NCBI RefSeq assembly: GCF_000716535.1
Contig: NZ_JNWV01000022.1
Location: forward strand, 1 to 64,000
DNA: 64,000 nucleotides
Origin: Streptomyces flaveolus
GTDB taxonomy: Bacteria > Actinomycetota > Actinomycetes > Streptomycetales > Streptomycetaceae
Reading direction: 5' to 3'
Part shown: piece after piece, positions 36,763 to 44,055 of the stretch
How positions within the stretch are numbered: the first letter of the stretch is position 1
How the letters are laid out: each line of letters starts with the position of its first letter
Notes under the pieces: model-generated
Told to the model about the DNA's origin: nothing
Database searches by the model: none
What the model saw: only the letters and a program-made list of their open reading frames with translations
Made by a program: the position numbers and the translations under genes

Positions 36763-37908
36763 TCAGCCCTCCGTGCCCCCCGCGTGCCCCTTCGGCCGGC
36801 GACGCCGCTTCAGAGCGTTCACGATCACCGCGTCGACCCCGTCGGCGATCTCCCGCTCACGGTGATCCGAAGTGTGCTGATAGATCAGCGCCGCACGGGT
36901 CGAGCTATGGCCGAGCCGGGTCATCAACTCGCGCGTGCTGGCGTTGGTCTGGGACGCCAGGGTGTTCCCGGTGTGCCGAAGATCATGGAACCGGAGACCG
37001 GTCACACCGACTTCGGCGCACGCCTTGTGCCACAGCACGTTGAAGTGGTTGCGGCGAGGAGTGGCACCCTTCGCGCCGACGAACACTCGGCCGTCAACAC
37101 CGGGCTCCGCGAACTGCTTCATGTGAGCGACGACCACCGGCATGATCGAACGCGGAATGGCCACGGACCGCTTGCCCGCCTCGCTCTTGGGTGCCTTGTA
37201 GATCCGCTCGCCGTTGTTCAGCTCCGAGACCGAGCCGCGCACCCGAATCATGCCCGCCTCCAGGTCGACGTCCCGTCGGCGCAGTGCGACCAGTTCGCCC
37301 CACCGCAGGGCGCAGAAGGCGCCGAGCAGCACCAGGGCGCGGTAGCGGGGCTGTGAGGCGTCGGCGATGGCGAAGACGTCCAGGACGGAGGCGGTGGGCC
37401 GCTCCGGGGTGGACACCGTGCCGCCGTTGCGGATCTGACACGGGTTGCGGCGGATCAAGCCGTCTTCAACGGCCGTCCCCATGATCGTGCGGAGCAGCGA
37501 GTAGGCCTTGGCGACCGTGGTCGGGCCGATGCCCTGCTTCAGCCGGGCATGCCTCCAGGCACGGACGGCAGCCGGCGTGATGTCGGCGATGGACAGACGC
37601 CCGAAGGTGGGCGCCAGGTGTACCCGGACGAGGATCTCGTACAGCTCCTCGGTGGACTTGGCCAAGGGCCGTTCGGCCACCCACGCCTTCGCGTACTGCT
37701 CGAAGGGCACCTTGGCCGCGTCGGGGTCGCGCCAGTCCCCCTGCCGCATCTCGGTCTGGACGTCCGCGAGCCAGTCGTCCGCCTCACGCTTCGTCCGAAA
37801 CGTGTCGGGGGCAGGGCGCAGCACGCCGTCAGGGCCGACGTAGCGGGCCTGGTAGCGGCCGGACGGGAGCTTGCGGACCCGGCCGAACTGTCGACGCCTA
37901 CCGGCCAT
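36763..37908 (-). CDS. int: Tyrosine recombinase (AICE integrase)
   Basis: 381 aa. Catalytic residues of the tyrosine recombinase family: Arg in FCALRWGELVALRRRD (near 200), HxLR in LRFHDLRHTGNTLAS (near 309), GH in MTRLGHSSTRAALIYQH with the nucleophile Tyr near 342. An N-terminal SAM-like DNA-binding domain (PFEQYAKAWVAERPLAKSTEELYEI) precedes it. It recombines attP and attB in tRNA-Gly. The start overlaps the xis stop by one base (TGATG), so it is translationally coupled. It lies 42 bp inside attL. Confidence 0.96.
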   Translation of the reverse strand: MAGRRRQFGRVRKLPSGRYQARYVGPDGVLRPAPDTFRTKREADDWLADVQTEMRQGDWRDPDAAKVPFEQYAKAWVAERPLAKSTEELYEILVRVHLAPTFGRLSIADITPAAVRAWRHARLKQGIGPTTVAKAYSLLRTIMGTAVEDGLIRRNPCQIRNGGTVSTPERPTASVLDVFAIADASQPRYRALVLLGAFCALRWGELVALRRRDVDLEAGMIRVRGSVSELNNGERIYKAPKSEAGKRSVAIPRSIMPVVVAHMKQFAEPGVDGRVFVGAKGATPRRNHFNVLWHKACAEVGVTGLRFHDLRHTGNTLASQTNASTRELMTRLGHSSTRAALIYQHTSDHREREIADGVDAVIVNALKRRRRPKGHAGGTEG

Positions 37909-38120
37909 CAGGCAGCCACCTCCTGGCGGGCAGAGGCCCGGCGGCGCGGCTCGACGGTGTTGGCGGCGATGAAGTCGCGTACGGCGCTCTCGGGGATGCG
38001 AACGTGCCGGCCGACCTTCACGTAGGTGATCCGCCGTTCTTCGATCAGGCGCCGGGGGAAGCGCGCGGTCGTGCCGAGTACTTCGGCCACCTGGTCCACG
38101 GTGAGATACCGCTCATTCAT
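37908..38120 (-). CDS. xis: Excisionase, MerR-like HTH (Xis)
   Basis: 70 aa. A winged-helix excisionase-type HTH: MNERYLTVDQVAEVLGTTARFPRRLIEERRITYVKVGRHVRIPESAVRDFI. The GRHVRIPES strand is typical of AICE Xis and helix_turn_helix_17 proteins. The ATG at 38120 lies within the last codons of the rep gene (8-bp overlap). It directs Int toward excision. Confidence 0.92.
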   Translation of the reverse strand: MNERYLTVDQVAEVLGTTARFPRRLIEERRITYVKVGRHVRIPESAVRDFIAANTVEPRRRASARQEVAA

Positions 38121-39501
38121 GGTCGTGCGCTCCTTCCAAGACGGGACGTTCTTCGCGTGCGATCTCGCGGCTCTGCTGAATGTCGCGGCGGATGTTGGCG
38201 GCGAGCCAGGACTCACCGGGGGTGTGGCCGTGGCCGGCGTAGGTCCAGTGGGCGAGGGTCAGGGTGGTTGCTTCCTCGTCGTTGGGGTCGGGCAGGCCGA
38301 GGGCGGCGCGTTGCTGGGCGGCGCGGTAGTCGGCTCGGGTCTGGCGCAGCGCGCCGAGGGTGGTGGAGTAGCGGCGGGACTTGGTGGAGAAGTGGCCGCG
38401 GAAGCCGAGCATGTGGGCCCAGTCGCGCAGCTTGCGGTCCGGGTACAGCGCGTGCAGGTCGAGGCATGCCTCGATGAGCCGGGCCGGGTGGTCGGGGACG
38501 CCGAGCAGGGTCAGGGCCTCTTTGTTGCCGATGCGGCGGTCGACGGTGCCGGTGGTCTCGGCGGCTTTGGTCGCGTACTTGGCCACGTAGGAGGCCACGG
38601 CCTGTTCCGTGATCTCCTCACCGTCACCGAAGGCGCGGATCGGGCGGACGTCGAGCTGCGTTCCCCACGTGAGCGTGCGGGCGGGCTGGTCGCCGGCCGG
38701 GTCGACGTCGACAGCGACGCGGGCGGCTGCGGCGCGGATGGCGTCGGTGAGCAGGTTGAGGGTCGCCCAGGCCGGCGGCGGGCTGTCGGGGCCGTCAGGT
38801 CCGTCGAAGCGGATCACGGCGTGGAAGTGGACGGCTCCGCGCTTCTGGTACTCGGCGACCTTGCCGAAGGAGACCCGGGACTGCTCCCGCGCGGCCTTCT
38901 GGGTGAGGCCGGCACGCTTCGCGATCTCCCGGCGCAGGTAGATCGTGAAGTACCGCCACAGCTCGGAGGCGTGGTTATTCCACAGCACGGCGCCCGCGTA
39001 GTCGTATGTCTCGGGGTCCAGCGGGGTGCCGAGTTCGGGTGCGTCCTCGGGGTGGCGGGTGCCGCAGCGGCAGGGCCGGTTGCCGGGTCGGTTGTGGACG
39101 GGGCCGAACGAGGGGGCGGTGAGGGTGGCGAAGACGCGGGGGTGGTCTCGGATGGTCTCGGGGGTGCCTTTGGCGGGGTCGCCGACGAGGCCGGCGCGGA
39201 TGAGGTGGTAGGTATCGCCGGCGTAGGTCCAGGCGCAGGAGGGGCAGCGGGAGGCACGGCGGTTGCCGCACGCCACACGGAGGACACCTCCGGGCTCGGT
39301 GTCCGTGGAGTACGCGTGCAGCACCTGCCCCGTGGACGCGTCTCGGGTGACCGTGGCGCCCGTGAGTCGGATCGGGTCGGTGCAGCCGCCGGTGCGGCGG
39401 ATCTGGTCTTGGATGCGGTCGAAGCCGTCTGACCCGGCCAGCCTCAGCAGGTCGTTGAGGGTGGCCGGGTCCAGGCCCGCCCGGGTGGCGGCGTCGGTCA
39501 A
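38113..39501 (-). CDS. repSA: RepSA-like replication initiator
   Basis: 462 aa. Matches the rolling-circle initiators of pSAM2-class elements. It has a Cys-rich metal-binding region (VACGNRRASRCPSCAWTYAGD; RPCRCGTRH), the HUH-type motif RGAVHFHAVIRFDG near residue 230-240 and a tyrosine-containing helix SYVAKYATKAAE. The product nicks the element origin after excision. The TTG start (LTDAATRAGLDP) is preferred because GGAGGAG lies 5 bases upstream; it overlaps the stop of the preceding 56-aa gene. Confidence 0.92.
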   Translation of the reverse strand: MTDAATRAGLDPATLNDLLRLAGSDGFDRIQDQIRRTGGCTDPIRLTGATVTRDASTGQVLHAYSTDTEPGGVLRVACGNRRASRCPSCAWTYAGDTYHLIRAGLVGDPAKGTPETIRDHPRVFATLTAPSFGPVHNRPGNRPCRCGTRHPEDAPELGTPLDPETYDYAGAVLWNNHASELWRYFTIYLRREIAKRAGLTQKAAREQSRVSFGKVAEYQKRGAVHFHAVIRFDGPDGPDSPPPAWATLNLLTDAIRAAAARVAVDVDPAGDQPARTLTWGTQLDVRPIRAFGDGEEITEQAVASYVAKYATKAAETTGTVDRRIGNKEALTLLGVPDHPARLIEACLDLHALYPDRKLRDWAHMLGFRGHFSTKSRRYSTTLGALRQTRADYRAAQQRAALGLPDPNDEEATTLTLAHWTYAGHGHTPGESWLAANIRRDIQQSREIAREERPVLEGAHDHE

Positions 39502-39668
39502 CGCTGCTCCTCCTTCGGCGGGTGGGTGTCGATCCACTCCTCGGCGCACACCTTGTGGACGGGCTTGCCGGTGTCGGAGCGGAGCGGGGTGGGCTTGGTG
39601 CAGATCACGCAGGGCTTGTCGCTGCTGTGGTCGAAGTGCTCGGGCGAGCGCCAGTCGAGGAACGCCAC
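39498..39668 (-). CDS. 56-aa Cys-containing AICE protein
   Basis: It starts VAFLDWRSPEHFDHS from a GTG with GAGGTGA 5 bases upstream. It contains CVICTKPTPLRSDTGKPVHKVC, spacing consistent with a small zinc-binding knuckle. The stop overlaps the rep start (TTGA), so it is coupled to RepSA and may be an accessory factor. No family recognised. Confidence 0.7.
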   Translation of the reverse strand: MAFLDWRSPEHFDHSSDKPCVICTKPTPLRSDTGKPVHKVCAEEWIDTHPPKEEQR

Positions 39669-39673
39669 GGCGG

Positions 39674-39853
39674 TCACCTCGTCCGGGTGAGCGTGGGGGC
39701 GGGGGTGGTGTGGCCGGTGCCCTTGCAGGTCGGGCAGGTGACGGTGAGGGTGGCGCGGGTGCCGTCCGGGTGGCGGGTGCCGGAGGTGATGGCGGCGGTG
39801 GCGAAGCCGTCGCAGTCGCGGCAGATGGGCGTGTTCTGGGCGCGCTGGGGCAT
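39674..39853 (-). CDS. 59-aa zinc-ribbon-like AICE protein
   Basis: ATG at 39853 opens MPQRAQNTPICRDCDGFATAAI, and CPTCKGTGHTT follows. The two CxxC pairs with CxGxG resemble a DnaJ-type zinc ribbon. The ATG lies in the leftward operon, 94 bp from the 78-aa gene. The stop TGA lies inside the ribosome site of the next gene. Role unknown; it could bind DNA or a partner in replication or transfer. Confidence 0.7.
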   Translation of the reverse strand: MPQRAQNTPICRDCDGFATAAITSGTRHPDGTRATLTVTCPTCKGTGHTTPAPTLTRTR

Positions 39854-39947
39854 GATGAGGGTTCCCTTTCGGGTCCGTTGGATCTGGAAGAGGTGCAGGC
39901 ACCCGGGGCGGCGGAAGTTTGGCGACCGAGGCCGCCCCGGGGGCCGT

Positions 39948-40184
39948 TTAGCGGCGGCGGTTGCGACCGCGCGGGATGGGCGGGATGGAGTCGTAGGACT
40001 CCTGGCCGGCGCGGAAGTCGCTCAGGTCGGTCACGTCCTTGTCGGTGCCGATCTGGCGCATGATCCGGTTCATGGCCCTGGTGTCGCGGTGGCGGCGGGC
40101 GATGGCGTACTCGCGGCCGAGTTCGACCATCTCTTCGTTGCGGGCGGGTTCCGGGGCGTTGTTCTTGCGGCTGAAGATGCCCAT
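39948..40184 (-). CDS. 78-aa AICE hypothetical protein
   Basis: MGIFSRKNNAPEPARNEEMVELGREYAIARRHRDTRAM: a basic, helical protein with a charged C terminus (PPIPRGRNRRR). AAGGAAG precedes the ATG. Proteins like this occur between spd and rep genes of Streptomyces elements; no function is known to me. One base separates it from the SpdD-like gene. Confidence 0.75.
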   Translation of the reverse strand: MGIFSRKNNAPEPARNEEMVELGREYAIARRHRDTRAMNRIMRQIGTDKDVTDLSDFRAGQESYDSIPPIPRGRNRRR

Positions 40185-40185
40185 G

Positions 40186-40488
40186 TCAGCGCTTCCTTTC
40201 AGCGTTCAGCATCGAGCGGAGGACGACGGCGCACACGGCCACGGAGGTGGCGGTGATGGCGACCGCGAGGAGCATGGAGACCAGGACCGCGCCGACGACC
40301 AGAACGACGGCCGTGCCGCCGCCGACGAGGGCGAGCGCGGTGCCGGGGGTGAGCTGGACGGTCGGCCGGTTCGACACCGGGGCGGGCGGAGCCGGGGCCT
40401 GTGCGGCCGGGACGGGTGCGGTGGCCTGCGGTTGGACGGTGGCCGGGGGCGGGGCGGTGTCCTGGGGCGGGTACTTCGGGGTGAACAC
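40186..40488 (-). CDS. SpdD-like membrane protein
   Basis: 100 aa. A Pro/Ala/Gln-rich N terminus (PPPATVQPQATAPVP) leads to PTVQLTPGTALALVGGGTAVVLVVGAVLVSMLLAVAITATSVAVCAVVL, two close membrane segments. This is the SpdD pattern of Streptomyces plasmids and AICEs, linked to intramycelial plasmid spread (pock formation). Membrane location is inferred from sequence. Confidence 0.85.
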   Translation of the reverse strand: MFTPKYPPQDTAPPPATVQPQATAPVPAAQAPAPPAPVSNRPTVQLTPGTALALVGGGTAVVLVVGAVLVSMLLAVAITATSVAVCAVVLRSMLNAERKR

Positions 40489-40512
40489 GGCGATTTGCCC
40501 CTTCCGGTTGGG

Positions 40513-40668
40513 TTAGTTGACGAGGGAGGCGACGACGGGGCCGAGGAAGCTGTGGGCGACGAGGTAGCCGCCGAGGAGGAGCAGGGCCACGAGCCACCAC
40601 GGCGGGTGGACGTGCTTGACGCCGAGGTAGCCGATCGCGGCGACGGCGAGCCAGAGCGGAACGTCCAT
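40513..40668 (-). CDS. 51-aa membrane protein of the spread operon
   Basis: MDVPLWLAVAAIGYLGVKHVHPPWWLVALLLLGGYLVAH: two short hydrophobic helices. The ATG at 40668 follows GGGAGA by 7 bases; longer frames lack membrane character upstream. It sits between the transfer-protein gene and spdD and is probably part of the membrane spread machinery. Confidence 0.75.
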   Translation of the reverse strand: MDVPLWLAVAAIGYLGVKHVHPPWWLVALLLLGGYLVAHSFLGPVVASLVN

Positions 40669-40684
40669 GGCGGGATCTCCCCTT

Positions 40685-40873
40685 TCAGGACTTGCAGCGG
40701 TGGGTGCGGGCGGCGAGTTCGGCGGCGGCGCGGCTGTCGTAGTCGGCGGAGAAGCCGCAACGCGGGGCCGTGCAGGCGGCGGTGTGCTTGTCACGGCCAC
40801 GGCCGTCGTAGGAGGTGGCGACCTGGACGGGGCCGATGCGGATCACGTCACGGAAGCGGCGGTGGACGGTCAC
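40685..40873 (-). CDS. Mobile element transfer protein, 62 aa
   Basis: MTVHRRFRDVIRIGPVQVATSYDGRGRDKHTAACTAPRCGFSADY... ending HRCKS. The three cysteines and a histidine could bind zinc. This resembles the short proteins annotated as mobile element transfer proteins next to spdB genes in Streptomyces AICEs. The stop lies 16 bp before the 51-aa membrane gene. Confidence 0.8.
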   Translation of the reverse strand: MTVHRRFRDVIRIGPVQVATSYDGRGRDKHTAACTAPRCGFSADYDSRAAAELAARTHRCKS

Positions 40874-40890
40874 GGGCGATTCCCTTCGGG

Positions 40891-41568
40891 TCAGGCGAGT
40901 TGGAGTTGGTCGGTGATGGTGCGGGTCATGTCCTCGGGCAGGCCGAGGCGGGCGGCAAGCACGTCGGCGGGCATCGGGGAGCCGGTGGAGACCCGGTGGG
41001 TCTCGGCGAGCTTGCGGGCGTGATCCAGCAGCGCTGCCGGGATGACCGGGGCGGAAGCCGCGGGCTTCACCGGGGCTGGTTCCGGCGCGGGCGCGGGAGC
41101 CAGTTCGGGCGCCGGCGCGGGTGCGGATTCGTCGGCGCGGTGGACGGCGACTTCCGGCACGACGGGTTGCTCGGTTTCCGGCTCAGCCGGGGCCGGGGGC
41201 GGGGTGGTGGGTGAGTGGACGAGCAGGGTTCCGCCGAGGAAGGCCAGGGCGGGCCAGCCGGCCACGAGGATGCGCAGCCAGGCCGGGACGTTGCCGAGGT
41301 CGAGGAGTCCGGCGGTGGCGATGTTGGCGCCGAGCGAGGCGCCCAGGGCGATGACGAACCAGGTCCAGGCCGAGCGGTCACGCCGGGCGTTGCGCAGCCG
41401 ACGCCACGCGGCGACCAGCAGCAGGTCGACGGAGACCGGGTAGGCCCAGGCCTTCCACCCGGACTGACCTGCCGCTGCGGCCAGGTCATGCAGGTGGGCG
41501 AAGGACAGCGCACCGGCGATCACAGCCTGAACGAGCACGGCGTCCGGGCGGAGGGACGAGCGAGGCAT
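40891..41568 (-). CDS. DUF2637 membrane protein (SpdB-type)
   Basis: 225 aa. Four membrane helices in the first 115 residues (LVQAVIAGALSFAHLHDLAAAAGQSGWKAWAYPVSVDLLLVAAW; WTWFVIALGASLGANIATAGLL) match DUF2637, common in plasmid spread loci. A Pro/Ala/Glu linker of about 50 residues leads to a C-terminal helical domain (IPAALLDHARKLAETHR...LAARLGLPEDMTRTI) that may be a small DNA-binding winged helix. The ATG MPRSSLRPD follows GGGAGG by 8 bases. Confidence 0.85.
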   Translation of the reverse strand: MPRSSLRPDAVLVQAVIAGALSFAHLHDLAAAAGQSGWKAWAYPVSVDLLLVAAWRRLRNARRDRSAWTWFVIALGASLGANIATAGLLDLGNVPAWLRILVAGWPALAFLGGTLLVHSPTTPPPAPAEPETEQPVVPEVAVHRADESAPAPAPELAPAPAPEPAPVKPAASAPVIPAALLDHARKLAETHRVSTGSPMPADVLAARLGLPEDMTRTITDQLQLA

Positions 41569-41616
41569 GGAGAACACCTCCCTTCACGGGAGTCGGGCCC
41601 ACAGGCGGGGCGAAGA

Positions 41617-41784
41617 TCAGTCGGGGTTGTGGCCGGAGCCGAGGCAGTTGAGGCAGAGGCCGACCTGCTTGCCGACCGTGCGGCGCTTGCGGCCGACGCG
41701 GACCGTGCGGGAGACCTCGCCGGTGCCCTTGCACACCGGGCACTGCTCGGCCTCGCCGGAGCGGGTGGTCTTGGGTGCTGCCAC
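41617..41784 (-). CDS. 55-aa zinc-ribbon AICE protein
   Basis: The GTG start gives VAAPKTTRSGEAEQCPVCKGTG, then VRVGRKRRTVGKQVG and CLNCLGSGHNPD. The two CxxCxGxG-type knuckles flank a basic loop, a layout suited to nucleic-acid binding. GGAAGG lies upstream. It is the gene following traB in the operon. Confidence 0.72.
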   Translation of the reverse strand: MAAPKTTRSGEAEQCPVCKGTGEVSRTVRVGRKRRTVGKQVGLCLNCLGSGHNPD

Positions 41785-41870
41785 GGTGGAACCGCCTTCC
41801 GGTTTTCGGCATGGACCGGGTAGGGACCTGGCGCGAGAGCGGTCGCGCCGACCGTGGAACGGGGAGGGGG

Positions 41871-43211
41871 TTACTCAGTGACCGGTCGCGGCTTGACCAG
41901 CGACGGGGAGTCCGCTGGCGCCGTGGCGGGCACGTAGGGGCGGAACGGGTCGAGGAACGGCAGGTCCGGGACCAGGTGGGCGAAGGCCCGGCAGACCGTC
42001 ACCACTTCTTCCTGCGTGACGGCGGGGGTGCGGATCTTCGACCAGCCACCGGAGGTGTCCGCAGCGACGGCGGTACCGGGCCGGTCCATCTGGATCAGGC
42101 TCGCGGCCGGCACGGCGTCCGGGGCGACGTCGGCGAGGCCCATTTCGGCGGTCTGCTTGTCGTTGACCCGGTGCACGACACGGCCGGTGAGCTGGGCGCG
42201 GAGCATGGTGGCGCCCTTGCCCAGGTCGGAGCCGAACCGCTGTCCGCAGATCTCCAGGTAGATCCCGACCGCGCGAGCCATCTGCGCCAGCCGGATCAAG
42301 CCGGTGACGATCCGCTCCCGCCGCTCCTCATCCTTGCGTGAGGAGATCAGGAACAGTTCCGCGACCTCATCCACCAGGACCACCACCGGCACCGGCCGCA
42401 ACGCTTCGGGCAGTTCCCAGATCTCGGAGACGCCGTGCTTGCTCAGCAGGTCGAAGCGGTCTTCCATCTCCGCAACCAGGATGCCGAACAGGGACGCGGC
42501 GTCATCCGGGGTGGTGACCAGGGCCGACAGACGCGGGGCGTAGCGGGACTGCTCGACGCCGCGCTTGCAGTCCACTCCCACCAGCGCGACCGGCAGTTGG
42601 GCGAGGCCCTTGATCAGGTTGCGCTGGTACATGGACTTGCCGGACTGGTTCGCGCCCAAGGTGAGCGCCATCGGGGCCTTGCGGTAGTCGCGCTCGAAGG
42701 CGGTCCCGTCCTCCCGCAGGGCCACCGGCACGATCATGTCGTGCGGCACCGCCTTACGCGGCATCCGAACCCGGCGCAGCACGTCATACCCGGTCATCCG
42801 CAGCTCAACGAAACCCGGCTTGGTCTCCACCACGGTCACCGAGTGCACACCCCAGGCATGCCGCAGCCGTTCCGAGGCCGCAGTCACGTCCGCAGGCTCC
42901 AAGCCAGCCGGGAGCCGCAGGGTCACCCGCAGCCCGGTCGACGTGCCCCGCACCCGGCGGATCTTCGGCGGCACCGGCTGCACCTCACGGCGAGCCAGGT
43001 TGCGGGTCATGAACGCCCGCAGACCCGACGGCTGCACCGTCAGCCCGCACACGTCCATCGTGGACCGGTACGAGAACCCGAACCGCGTCAGCGTCGCCGG
43101 CAGACCCACCAGCGCCCAGTACGCGCGCGGAGCCCGCACCCTCGCGTAGCCGACACCACCGGCGGCGGTTAAGCCGGCCGTGGCCTCCAGCCACATCGTC
43201 ACGTCGGTCAT
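41871..43211 (-). CDS. TraB/FtsK-SpoIIIE-type DNA translocase
   Basis: 446 aa. Walker A TLGANQSGKSMYQ near residue 188 and Walker B VPVVVLVDEVAELF near 280, within an FtsK/SpoIIIE fold. An N-terminal hydrophobic segment is weak (TAGLTAAGGVGYARV). TraB proteins transfer double-stranded DNA between mycelia, recognising short repeats (TRS) in the clt locus through a C-terminal winged helix. It starts 2 bp after the stop of the upstream 109-aa gene. It is the only conjugation ATPase needed in this class. Confidence 0.92.
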   Translation of the reverse strand: MTDVTMWLEATAGLTAAGGVGYARVRAPRAYWALVGLPATLTRFGFSYRSTMDVCGLTVQPSGLRAFMTRNLARREVQPVPPKIRRVRGTSTGLRVTLRLPAGLEPADVTAASERLRHAWGVHSVTVVETKPGFVELRMTGYDVLRRVRMPRKAVPHDMIVPVALREDGTAFERDYRKAPMALTLGANQSGKSMYQRNLIKGLAQLPVALVGVDCKRGVEQSRYAPRLSALVTTPDDAASLFGILVAEMEDRFDLLSKHGVSEIWELPEALRPVPVVVLVDEVAELFLISSRKDEERRERIVTGLIRLAQMARAVGIYLEICGQRFGSDLGKGATMLRAQLTGRVVHRVNDKQTAEMGLADVAPDAVPAASLIQMDRPGTAVAADTSGGWSKIRTPAVTQEEVVTVCRAFAHLVPDLPFLDPFRPYVPATAPADSPSLVKPRPVTE

Positions 43212-43213
43212 GG

Positions 43214-43543
43214 TCAGGCCGCCGGGGTGATCGCAACCGCGCGGAACGAGATGCCGTGCCGCTTCTGCCCGTTGAACTCGTTCTCCCAGTCACGGGCCTT
43301 CAGCCCGATCACCTTCACCGGCATGCCCGGCACCAGGTCCCCCTGGTAGCCCGTCTCCGGGATGGTCACCTGGTACAGGTTCCCCTCCCCCTCGTCCGAG
43401 ACGAGCAGGCCCACGGTCGACAGGCCCGCACCGGTCTCCCGGTCGATGGCCCGCTCACCGGTCTTGGCATTCGCCATCTTCGGCACCGGTGCGGTCGCCA
43501 CGAACACCACAGCGGTCGAAAGGTCGATCTTGAACGATGGCAT
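43214..43543 (-). CDS. AICE hypothetical protein, first gene of the transfer operon
   Basis: 109 aa: MPSFKIDLSTAVVFVATAPVPKMANAKTGERAIDRETG..., beta-rich, ending FRAVAITPAA. Proteins of this type precede traB in several Streptomyces integrative elements. A possible OB-like fold is only an impression. Its start is 191 bp from the divergent monooxygenase gene, with the operator region between. Confidence 0.8.
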   Translation of the reverse strand: MPSFKIDLSTAVVFVATAPVPKMANAKTGERAIDRETGAGLSTVGLLVSDEGEGNLYQVTIPETGYQGDLVPGMPVKVIGLKARDWENEFNGQKRHGISFRAVAITPAA

Positions 43544-43641
43544 TCTGGAGTCTCCCTCATGGGATGAGCCCCGGGCTGCGTCGTGATCTTGGCGGATGGC
43601 ACGTAGCCCGGGGCGCCTTGTTTTGCGACACCACCGAAGCT

Positions 43642-43706
43642 ACTCGCAGAAAAACTGCGAGTCAACAGAAAAACTGCGACTAGTAGCGGAAGTCCGGGTC
43701 TGCGAG
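43642..43706. promoter_or_regulatory. Repeat-rich control region of the AICE
   Basis: A hairpin-like dyad (CTCGCAG-AAAAA-CTGCGAG with flanking A/T pair, 43642-43662) is followed by a second CAGAAAAACTGCGA (43666-43679), a 19-bp direct spacing, and a third CTGCGAG half at 43700-43706. The region lies between the leftward transfer/replication operon and the rightward regulator genes, a natural operator for the XRE protein. Confidence 0.65.
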
Positions 43707-43734
43707 ACTGACTACTAAGCCAAGGGAGGAACAT

Positions 43735-44055
43735 ATGAGCAACTACGGGCTCTTTGTCCGCTTCACGCTTCGCGACGGTGCTGGCGAAGCGTTTGACGCC
43801 CTGGTCCGGGAGACCGTCGCAGGCATCCGGGCGCACGAACCCGGCACGCTGGTCTATGCGTGCCACGAGGTTGAGGGAGCGCCCAATGAGCGGATCTTCT
43901 TCGAGATCTACGCCGATCGAGAGGCCTTCGAGGAGCACGAGCGTCAGCCGCACACGCGTCACTTCCTGGCGGAACGCGACAAGTACGTCGAGAAGACCGA
44001 GGTGGACCGCCTCCAGCCGTACGCCGGCAAGTACCCCACCGGAGCAGAGAAGTGA
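43735..44055 (+). CDS. ABM-family (quinol monooxygenase-like) small protein
   Basis: 106 aa. The antibiotic-biosynthesis-monooxygenase ferredoxin-like fold is shown by YGLFVRFTLRDGAGEAFDALVRETVAGIRAHEPGTLVYACHEVEG and the motif FFEIYADREAFEEHERQPHTRHF. GGGAGGA precedes the ATG. It overlaps the XRE gene by 4 bp (GTGA). Its presence in an AICE regulatory unit is unexpected; it may sense or detoxify a small molecule. Confidence 0.85.
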   Translation: MSNYGLFVRFTLRDGAGEAFDALVRETVAGIRAHEPGTLVYACHEVEGAPNERIFFEIYADREAFEEHERQPHTRHFLAERDKYVEKTEVDRLQPYAGKYPTGAEK

